From: Candidatus Saccharimonadota bacterium
GTDB lineage: Bacteria > Patescibacteriota > Saccharimonadia > Saccharimonadales > Saccharimonadaceae
Length of the DNA: 64,000 nt
Reading direction: 5' to 3'
Assembly (NCBI GenBank): GCA_017404935.1
Contig: JAFRBI010000004.1
Location: forward strand, 23,551-87,550
Part shown: piece by piece, positions 58,669 through 64,000 of the stretch
How the letters are laid out: every line of letters starts with the position of its first letter
Position numbering within the stretch: position 1 is the first letter of the stretch
Program-made: the position numbers and the translations under genes
The notes under the pieces: model-generated
What the model saw: only the letters and a program-made list of their open reading frames with translations
Databases searched by the model: none
Told to the model about the DNA's origin: nothing

Positions 58669-58733
58669 TTTGTTTTTCTCCTCCTGCTACTTTTAAAGCA
58701 GAATTAATTTATATTTTGTGTTAAATGTATAAC
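58613..58733 (-). repeat. Inverted repeat 1, left arm
   Basis: 121 bases identical to 61285-61405 in opposite orientation except for one base. It contains 65 bases of leader with the SD and 56 bases of gene 1 coding for the signal peptide. Sequences inside (58734 onward) and further out (58612 and below) differ from the right side at once. Confidence 0.96.
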
Positions 58734-58758
58734 GCAGATGCCTGACAGTGCAGAAAGC

Positions 58759-58786
58759 TTGTCTTTTACGAAAAAAGGTGTATAAT
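58759..58786 (+). promoter_or_regulatory. Inward-facing promoter at the left end of the invertible segment
   Basis: TTGTCT, 16-base spacer, TATAAT on the plus strand. It points away from the left cassette, toward the structured region 58793-58927. Confidence 0.65.
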
Positions 58787-58792
58787 CATGTA

Positions 58793-58927
58793 TAAGGAGT
58801 ATTATCTATAGTAAGATACTCACTAGAGTCGTCCTTTATTATCAATGATAATATTGGCTCCGATTCGCCTTAAGCGAACGCGAATGCGTTGCCAAAATAG
58901 CGATCTTTATGGTCGCTATTTTTGTTC
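58793..58927 (+). ncRNA. Candidate small structured RNA
   Basis: Begins just after a promoter and ends in a 10-bp terminator stem (58894-58903 with 58913-58922) and a T-run. Inside are small stems (GAGTAT/ATACTC, ATTATC/GATAAT, TTCGC/GCGAA). No open frame of note. The 3' end overlaps the DUF3800 gene's end. The segment TTAAGCGAACGCGAAT resembles part of the RNA candidate at 60633. Confidence 0.45.
58894..58925. terminator. Two-way terminator at the DUF3800 gene end
   Basis: 10-bp stem AAAATAGCGA with TCGCTATTTT; A- and T-runs on both sides. Confidence 0.85.
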
Positions 58928-59611
58928 AAAACGATGGTTCTTCAAGTCTCGTTTTATCTTGTCTATAGTTTTGTAATTAAAAAAGCTGATTTCCGTTTTC
59001 GAGAATTTTAACTTATTGCTGTATTTATAGACAAGTTTGTCTACGTAGGTCAGCATATCTGCCACTTGAAATAATTTCTTTTCGGTGTGGTCAAAATCAG
59101 GTTTTTTCTCGTACCCATTTAATTCTCCAAAAACTTTGTCAATAATTTTGCTCAATTGCCTCTGGCCACCATCATAATATACTTTTATTTCATCAAAATT
59201 TTGAAAATATTTTAGATTACTAAGGATTAATTCTTGCAAGGCCTTTTCTATTCGTCCTTCTAGAGCGTGATTAGTGTTAAAATCTTTTTTATCAATAAAA
59301 AATGAATAGTAGTTTGCTGGTATAGTAGACGCAAATTTATGTAATTGTATATAGATTTTTCGTCTTTCTTTGATGTTCATTCCTATAAAATCCCCATGCC
59401 CAGAGACTAAATCTCCCATATGAATCATCGAATGAAAATTGAGATGTTCTAGTCTTTCATTTAGGGTATTTAACTCATTCGAGATGCTTGCAGACTGTTC
59501 ATGAAATACTAAAGAAACGCCATAAAATCTAGCGGCACCCCTAACAAAACCAAACTCGCCAGTTTCATCAATAAATATGTTTAAACGTTTATTCAGTGTA
59601 ATTTTTGTCAT
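58916..59611 (-). CDS. DUF3800-domain protein
   Basis: 231 residues (a GTG nine bases earlier is possible; GGAG lies just before ATG 59611). The N-terminal FIDETGEFGF and C-terminal KLFQVADMLTYVDKLVYKY with YYDGGQRQL are typical of DUF3800, a predicted RNase H-like fold common in mobile DNA and defence islands. Acidic residues in IDETGE and QVADM may bind metal. It lies inside the invertible segment together with the recombinase. Function unknown. Confidence 0.83.
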   Translation of the reverse strand: MTKITLNKRLNIFIDETGEFGFVRGAARFYGVSLVFHEQSASISNELNTLNERLEHLNFHSMIHMGDLVSGHGDFIGMNIKERRKIYIQLHKFASTIPANYYSFFIDKKDFNTNHALEGRIEKALQELILSNLKYFQNFDEIKVYYDGGQRQLSKIIDKVFGELNGYEKKPDFDHTEKKLFQVADMLTYVDKLVYKYSNKLKFSKTEISFFNYKTIDKIKRDLKNHRFEQK

Positions 59612-59745
59612 TTTCTCCACTCTTTTGGCTTTGTTGCGATTATAATATCACAAATATACCCTTTCCCCAAGCATGAGCGTCTTGATATGACAGAGGCATG
59701 GGGTAATTTCATTAATTATATTAATATCATAATCATGGAGTTTAC

Positions 59746-60594
59746 ATGAAAATTGACAATCAAATTATCAAATATTTAAATTACTGTAAAAGTATTCGCC
59801 AAATGTCGCTGAATACTTTAAATAATAAACGAGCAATTTTAAATCAGTTTGTTAAAAATACTGAGATTACTTCTGCAACAGAGCTGGATAATCAAATTTA
59901 TAATAAATGGCTGGAATTAAAGCTGAGGCACCATCTATCGCCAGCTTCTGTTAATATATACAACTCTACGATTGTAAGTTTTTTGAAATTTCACCAAAAT
60001 GCTGGGTTAGAAATTACTTTTGATTTTAATTTGGTGCCATATTTTAGAGCCGCAAAAACCTCTCGTAAATTTTATACGGATTCGGAGATTTCTCAAGTCT
60101 TAAAATACGCAGACGAAAGTGAAGGGTTAATGATTACGATTATGTTTGAAACCGGTATGCGAATTGCCGAAATCGCAAATTTGAAAGTAGAAAATCTTAA
60201 TGGCACTAAAATAAGTTTTGTTGGCAAAGGTGGAAAAATGCGCGTGGTTTATCTTAGTATAAATACTTCCAAAAATCTACGTGCTTATCTTAAAAAATAT
60301 CATATTAAAGATGGGTATATTTGGTGTGTGTTAAACGGAGTGAAAACTCTTAATGCTATACCGCCGACCATAAACACTATTAGAAAAAACCTACAAAATG
60401 TTTTTCAGAAAGCTGGTTTTGGAGGGTTTTACCCGCACGCCCTTAGACATTCTTTTGCTACGAATCTGCAGAAAAAAGGTGCCAGCGTGATGGAAATTAA
60501 AGAAATGATGGGGCACAGCAGCATCGCTACTACAGAGAGATATTTGCACGGGTTTGATGGAAAATTAGAGGAGTTATTTAAAAAATATCAATAA
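59746..60594 (+). CDS. Tyrosine recombinase (XerC/XerD-like)
   Basis: 282 residues: N-terminal SAM-like DNA-binding domain (about 1-100) and a complete catalytic domain. Arg139 (ETGMRIAEI), a lysine in VGKGGKMRVV, His231-x-x-Arg234 (PHALRHSFAT), His257 (MMGHSS) and nucleophile Tyr266 (TERYLHG) are all present. It could be the chromosomal Xer protein, but its position in the middle of a 2.55-kb segment bounded by a 121-bp inverted repeat suggests a local invertase. AT-rich DNA upstream with a CCCCAAGCATG/CATGGGG hairpin (about 59670-59705). No clear SD (TGGAG seven bases before ATG). Confidence 0.93.
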   Translation: MKIDNQIIKYLNYCKSIRQMSLNTLNNKRAILNQFVKNTEITSATELDNQIYNKWLELKLRHHLSPASVNIYNSTIVSFLKFHQNAGLEITFDFNLVPYFRAAKTSRKFYTDSEISQVLKYADESEGLMITIMFETGMRIAEIANLKVENLNGTKISFVGKGGKMRVVYLSINTSKNLRAYLKKYHIKDGYIWCVLNGVKTLNAIPPTINTIRKNLQNVFQKAGFGGFYPHALRHSFATNLQKKGASVMEIKEMMGHSSIATTERYLHGFDGKLEELFKKYQ

Positions 60595-60597
60595 AAC

Positions 60598-60626
60598 TTG
60601 ACATTTTCTTGACTTTTTGATACAAT
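60598..60626 (+). promoter_or_regulatory. Classical promoter downstream of the recombinase
   Basis: TTGACA, 17-base spacer, TACAAT, starting one base after the recombinase stop. It reads into a short transcript ending at about 60691. Confidence 0.8.
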
Positions 60627-60632
60627 AGATAC

Positions 60633-60691
60633 ATCACCATTACCGGGCTAGCCTAAGGTTCTTGTACCGAACGCAAATCCCGGTTATTTTT
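60633..60691 (+). ncRNA. Candidate short RNA of about 60 bases
   Basis: It runs from just after the promoter to a terminator: outer stem ACCGGG (60642-60647) with CCCGGT (60679-60684), inner GTTC/GAAC, then seven T. No coding frame. It overlaps the 3' end of the convergent NYN gene. Confidence 0.5.
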
Positions 60692-61190
60692 TTACTCGTT
60701 TTTGATAAATAGTGGCCAGAGGCAAAATTAGCTTATTGTATGGTTTTAATAATTTTGAATATCTCAATGTGGGAGTAATTATTTTTGCAAGTTTATTATT
60801 ATCTACCAAATATCTCATTAAACAAGTAAAATCTCCATCGCTAGATACGATAATTGCCTTATCGTAGTTGTTGAATTCAATTGCGGAAGAGTATAGTACG
60901 AGCTCTGCGTCCACATTACCTTTCATTGTGCGTTCACCAGTAGTTTCATCTGTGTAGGGGATTGTGGGTTTAAAGATCAAGATATAGCCGTGGCTCTGAA
61001 GATAATTATAGAGTGGGGTATTATGAACATCATATCCGATAAATAGAAAAGCCTTATTAACATTCATCTTAGATCTAAGATATTTACGAAATTCACCGTA
61101 ATTTAAATCTATATTTTGAGATTTTGCACCAAGATATAAATTGTTGCCGTCTATAAAAGCATAATTTTTGATGATATTTTGCTTTTTCAT
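60684..61190 (-). CDS. NYN-domain (LabA/DUF88-like) ribonuclease-fold protein
   Basis: 168 residues. The PIN-like NYN fold shows FIDGNNLYLGAK (Asp near residue 14), KGNVDAELVLYSSA (Asp about 94) and IIVSSDGDFTCLMRYLV (Asp about 116 and 118). The metal-binding acids look intact, so RNA cleavage is possible. Leaderless: the minus-strand TATAAT at 61197-61202 ends six bases from ATG 61190. It lies inside the invertible segment with the recombinase and the DUF3800 gene. Confidence 0.88.
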   Translation of the reverse strand: MKKQNIIKNYAFIDGNNLYLGAKSQNIDLNYGEFRKYLRSKMNVNKAFLFIGYDVHNTPLYNYLQSHGYILIFKPTIPYTDETTGERTMKGNVDAELVLYSSAIEFNNYDKAIIVSSDGDFTCLMRYLVDNNKLAKIITPTLRYSKLLKPYNKLILPLATIYQKRVKK

Positions 61191-61241
61191 AAGACCATTA
61201 TACCATTATATTGACTTGTGAAAAAGTCTATTAAAAAAGTG

Positions 61242-61270
61242 TTGACAAAGCGCTTTTGCTTGGCTATAAT
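61242..61270 (+). promoter_or_regulatory. Strong outward promoter next to inverted repeat 1, right side
   Basis: TTGACA, 17-base spacer, TATAAT. It lies inside the unique segment, 15 bases before the repeat, and reads the right cassette. No equivalent exists beside the left repeat. Confidence 0.92.
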
Positions 61271-61284
61271 TGGAAATGTTAAAG

Positions 61285-61405
61285 GTTATACATTTAACAC
61301 AAAATATAAAATAATTCTGCTTTAAAAGTAGCAGGAGGAGAAAAACAAAATGAAAAAATCAATAATTGCAGCTGGTGCGGCTTCTGTTGCTCTTGCTGCT
61401 ATGCC
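61285..61405 (+). repeat. Inverted repeat 1, right arm
   Basis: Partner of 58613-58733. At its inner edge TGTTAAA (61277-61283), nine bases, TTTAACA (61293-61299) form a small dyad like a tyrosine-recombinase core site; only the outer half is kept on the left side. Confidence 0.96.
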
Positions 61406-61934
61406 TGTGGTTGGTGCGTTTGCAGCCTTCACTGGTGGTCCATTCACGGATGTGATCCAGACTACGATTGACGAAACTTGTACTTTCGCTCGTGGCGCTA
61501 CTGCCCACGGTGCAGGTGAAACCTGGACTACTGATACTACGGTAACTACTAAAGATACTTTGAGCGCTGTTACTATTACTCCAGCAGCCGCTGAAGCAAC
61601 TCTTGGTACTTCTAACTTTAGAGTAGTTTGCAACGATACCGATGGTTATAAAGTAACTGTAGGCACTAATCCGCTAGCTCTGCCTACTGGTACTACTCAA
61701 GTACACACTTGGGCGTATAATGCTGGTGCGGCACCATCATCGCCAACTGCTTCCTATTGGAGAATTGGTTCTACTGGTGATGGCGTAGATCTTTCCAACA
61801 ACATCGTAAGCACTAAGGCTTCTGCTGAAGATGGTAAAGATTTTACAGTTACTTATTATGCATACGCTATTACTGGTCAAGATGCTGGTACTTATAGCGC
61901 AGAAGTAACTTATACTGCTGCACAATTGCCGTAA
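61350..61934 (+). CDS. Right cassette gene 1: WxL-like secreted surface protein
   Basis: 194 residues: the same signal peptide as the 58057 product (first 18 residues identical), then a diverged Thr/Ala-rich beta domain with two cysteines and the ending VTYTAAQLP. It is driven by a consensus promoter (61242-61270) and GGAGGAG, so it should be strongly made. An internal terminator after it would keep genes 2 and 3 lower. Probably the major surface subunit of this cassette. Confidence 0.78.
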   Translation: MKKSIIAAGAASVALAAMPVVGAFAAFTGGPFTDVIQTTIDETCTFARGATAHGAGETWTTDTTVTTKDTLSAVTITPAAAEATLGTSNFRVVCNDTDGYKVTVGTNPLALPTGTTQVHTWAYNAGAAPSSPTASYWRIGSTGDGVDLSNNIVSTKASAEDGKDFTVTYYAYAITGQDAGTYSAEVTYTAAQLP

Positions 61935-61951
61935 TTCTAGCGGTAGAAATT

Positions 61952-62187
61952 TTAAAAATACGGTCTTGGGGTGGGACCGTATTTTTAATACGAAGACGAA
62001 ATAATAATTAATACATAAGAAAGGAAAAGATGGAGGAAAATACAGAAAAATCTAAAAAGTCCAATAAATCCAATAAAAATTGGTGGATTATTATACTCGC
62101 AGTAGGCGTAATACTTCTCATTGTCTTTGTTTTTTGGCTTCTAATGAAAGGAGATGTTAAAACTACTGGTGAATACCCAGATGATGT
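61952..62187 (+). repeat. Inverted repeat 2, right arm
   Basis: Partner of 57804-58042. It covers the gene 1-gene 2 gap and the first 53 codons of gene 2. Confidence 0.93.
61954..61986 (+). terminator. Intra-operon terminator, right cassette
   Basis: 12-bp perfect stem (61954-61965 with 61975-61986), T-rich 3' side, identical to the left copy. Probably partial, to make gene 1 more abundant than genes 2 and 3. Confidence 0.9.
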
Positions 62188-62602
62188 TTCTCCACAGTCC
62201 TTAGAATGTGTTAAAAAAGATGTAGCTTACAAATTCTTTACCCATGATAACCCAGAAAATGCAGAGATTAAGATCACTGCTATCTTTGCTAAAAGTAGAA
62301 TAGATTCAGTCTCTTTAATACATAGAACTACTTATGATAGCAAAGAATATACCAAAACTATGTCAGACGCTCATGAAGGTGATATGAATATTAGCTTCCA
62401 AACTGGTGGTATGAAACCATATTCTCTTGGCGCTACTTATTCTCAAGATGACGAAACCGCTCAAATGGCACTCTATGCTAAAGCATCTGAGTTAAACGAC
62501 CAAACTATTAAATACTTTATGTTAGACAGCGTTCCAGAGAATTTAACAGGCTATAAGAGAGGTTATCTCGCCCAAGGCTTTACCTGCGAGATTAAAAGAT
62601 AA
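62030..62602 (+). CDS. Right cassette gene 2: membrane-anchored protein
   Basis: 190 residues. The N-terminal 53 residues are identical to the 57383 product (cytoplasmic Lys/Ser/Asn tail and membrane helix); the ectodomain is diverged but keeps similar length and a C-terminal cysteine (GFTCEIKR compared with GFKCEKDN). AAGGAAAAG precedes ATG. Family unknown. Confidence 0.82.
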   Translation: MEENTEKSKKSNKSNKNWWIIILAVGVILLIVFVFWLLMKGDVKTTGEYPDDVSPQSLECVKKDVAYKFFTHDNPENAEIKITAIFAKSRIDSVSLIHRTTYDSKEYTKTMSDAHEGDMNISFQTGGMKPYSLGATYSQDDETAQMALYAKASELNDQTIKYFMLDSVPENLTGYKRGYLAQGFTCEIKR

Positions 62603-62643
62603 CAATAACAAGATAATTAAAAACTAGTCCAAAGGAGGAAAAA

Positions 62644-63585
62644 ATGAGACTAAAACTAAATAAAATTAAAAAGTGGGTGGCAGCATCTTTTGCAATTATT
62701 CTTAGCTTACTGCCTGTTTCTGGGATGGCCTTTGCTGAAGGATATAGTATTACAATGTCCCCGATGAACCAGGTTATTATACTGACCCCAGGTGAGAAAT
62801 ATGCTGGAACTTTTACTGTTTCTAATGATTTAACTAATACAAGCGAACTCCGCTATAATGTTACTGTACAACCATTTTTTGTAGATGATAATTATAATAT
62901 AAAATACGAAGAGACCGAGGGGCTAAACCAGATCGTAAATTGGACTACTACTGATATTAAATCTGGTACTTTAGCTGTGGGTGGCGCACAAAAGATTAAT
63001 TTTACGATTGATGTGCCAGAAGATGCGCCGGCTGGTGGGCAGTATGAAGCGATTATAGTGAATTCTGTATCCGATAAGAATGATGATAAAGCTGATGGTG
63101 ATACGACTGTAGCTATGAATGAAAATATTGCCATGGCCCATATTATTTATGCTGAAATCGCCGGCACTACTAGACATAGTGGTGAAGTTTTGAGTACCAA
63201 TGTGCCGAGCTTCATCTTTGATGGGAATATTTCTGCAGAATCTACCATTAAAAATACCGGTAATACCCACGGTGTAGCCACTTATACAATACAAGTATTT
63301 CCACTATTTTCTTCCGAAGAAGTATTTACTAACGAAGAAGATCCAGAAGATAAGACAATTTTGCCTAATCGTACACTCACTAACAAAACTGTTTGGGATA
63401 AAACCCCTATGGTAGGCATCTTCAACGTCAAATACACTATAGAATTTGAAGGTGTGACCACAGAGGTGACTAAACTCGTGATTAAATGTCCTCTCTGGTT
63501 ATTCTTCATTATCATCTTTGTGATTATTGCAATTATCACCTGGTTGGTGGTGCGAGCGAAAAATCGCAAAAAAGCCGAAAATTAG
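62644..63585 (+). CDS. Right cassette gene 3: DUF916/WxL-partner-like surface protein
   Basis: 313 residues: signal peptide (1-29), two beta domains and a C-terminal membrane helix (about 280-303). The pattern ITMSPMNQVIILTPGEKYAG, then NWTT and DVPEDAPAGGQYEA, matches DUF916-type proteins and the paralogue at 56454. The membrane-proximal 70 residues are most conserved between the two copies, the distal domain least, as expected for interchangeable surface variants. AAAGGAGG precedes ATG 62644. Confidence 0.8.
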   Translation: MRLKLNKIKKWVAASFAIILSLLPVSGMAFAEGYSITMSPMNQVIILTPGEKYAGTFTVSNDLTNTSELRYNVTVQPFFVDDNYNIKYEETEGLNQIVNWTTTDIKSGTLAVGGAQKINFTIDVPEDAPAGGQYEAIIVNSVSDKNDDKADGDTTVAMNENIAMAHIIYAEIAGTTRHSGEVLSTNVPSFIFDGNISAESTIKNTGNTHGVATYTIQVFPLFSSEEVFTNEEDPEDKTILPNRTLTNKTVWDKTPMVGIFNVKYTIEFEGVTTEVTKLVIKCPLWLFFIIIFVIIAIITWLVVRAKNRKKAEN

Positions 63586-63646
63586 GCGAAAAAAGTCTTG
63601 TTTGCCCCTTGGGACGCTGCAAGACTTTTTTGCAAAAAAAGTCTTG
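63586..63646. terminator. Terminator with a third copy of its arm
   Basis: Arms 63586-63600 and 63620-63633 pair over about 14 bp. A further direct copy of the arm (63632-63646) runs into the -35 box of the rRNA promoter, so two alternative pairings are possible. Confidence 0.8.
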
Positions 63647-63672
63647 ACTTTTGGTATGAGGTTTGCTATAAT
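63644..63672 (+). promoter_or_regulatory. Promoter of the 23S rRNA gene
   Basis: TTGACT, 17-base spacer, TATAAT. About 200 bases of leader follow without a gene; they hold short stems and probably one side of the pre-rRNA processing stem. Confidence 0.82.
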
Positions 63673-63874
63673 AAGGGAAGTTTTAAGTAAGTTGCCTATT
63701 TGCAACCTCTACCAAAAGTGAAGAAAGCGAGGAATATTTGAGGTTGTTTTAAACGGCCGAAAAATCTTTCTCAAATTTCAGATTAACAAGTTGATATTAA
63801 CGATGAAAAGATTTTAGACGTAGCATTTGCAATTGAATTGAACTTCGATTGCTGGTTATGTCAATGCATAAAAA

Positions 63875-64000
63875 GGTAATTAAGGGCACTGATAGTGGAT
63901 GCCTTGACAATCAACACCGAAGAAGGACGTAGGAGTCTGCGATAAGCCTCGGGGATCTGACAACGAGAATTGATCCGGGGATTGCCGAATGGGGAAACCT
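63875..64000 (+). rRNA. rrl: 23S ribosomal RNA, 5' end (cut by window edge)
   Basis: The sequence matches the conserved start of bacterial 23S rRNA: GGTAATTAAGGGCAC, GTGGATGCCTTGAC, GAAGGACGTAG, CTGCGATAAGCCTCGG and CCGAATGGGGAAACC. The start is placed by alignment to the E. coli 5' end from memory; the true end may differ by a few bases. No 16S gene or tRNA lies in the 290 bases between the preceding protein gene and this start. Confidence 0.96.

Noticed and set aside
56454..63585. Composite transposon made of two inverted cassettes
   Set aside because: The inverted parts hold surface-protein genes, not transposases, and no target-site duplication is seen; an inverted duplication with a site-specific recombinase fits better.
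1..64000. TGA read as an amino acid (recoded Candidate Phyla lineage)
   Set aside because: Conserved genes end at TGA in the expected places and have no internal in-frame TGA, so the standard bacterial code applies.

Overview
The window looks like a small, AT-rich genome of the Candidate Phyla Radiation, most probably Candidatus Saccharibacteria (TM7) or a close relative. This is an inference, made without database searches. The support is: short compact housekeeping proteins; many small single-pass membrane proteins and large exported proteins of no recognisable family; a VirB6/TrbL-like protein; peptidoglycan genes (murB, murC); and TGA read as a normal stop, which argues against the recoded Absconditabacteria/Gracilibacteria. 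Many genes start six or seven bases after a TATAAT box without a Shine-Dalgarno sequence, so leaderless mRNA seems to be a main mode of expression.

Layout. 0-5.9 kb: xseA (partial)-xseB, a membrane protein, a kinase/receiver pair, recO, glyS, ppa. 5.9-9.5 kb: glycolysis, with a PfkB-like/class I aldolase fusion, a phosphomannomutase-like HAD protein and tpiA. 10.4-10.7 kb: tRNA-His and tRNA-Gly. 10.7-13.7 kb: accessory genes with classical -35/-10 promoters, long leaders and different codon taste. 13.9-19.7 kb: surface proteins and the VirB6-like protein. 19.7-24.9 kb: folD-murB, recA-nudix-recX, a PRC-barrel protein. 25-32.4 kb: an alarmone synthetase, rpsO, truB, pnp, an ORF6N protein, lepA. 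32-36 kb: exported proteins. 36-42 kb: galU, CIRCE-controlled clpC-clpP, tsaB/tsaE, murC. 42-47 kb: a Fic-like protein and a 984-residue exported protein. 47-52 kb: radA-ruvC-ruvA, rplS, an rnhB-yraN fusion, ychF. 52-56.4 kb: a CHAP-like protein, an HExxH protein, an exported HNH nuclease, and membrane-anchored rhodanese and thioredoxin-like proteins. 56.4-63.6 kb: two inverted copies of a three-gene surface cassette around a tyrosine recombinase. 63.9 kb to the end: the start of a 23S rRNA gene with no 16S gene directly upstream.

Two systems stand out. First, 56.4-63.6 kb has the architecture of a promoter-inversion (phase variation) switch. A 121-bp near-perfect inverted repeat (58613-58733 and 61285-61405) bounds a 2.55-kb segment with an intact tyrosine recombinase, a DUF3800 gene and a NYN gene. 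One strong outward promoter lies beside the right repeat and reads the right WxL/DUF916-like cassette; the left cassette has no matching promoter. Second, about 115-bp GC-rich hairpin elements sit in frame inside truB, lepA and tsaE. They share a core but each has its own private inverted arms. A second family with the same design occupies intergenic sites at 40175-40273 and 46920-47001. These resemble, in behaviour but not in recognised sequence, the palindromic elements known inside Rickettsia genes.
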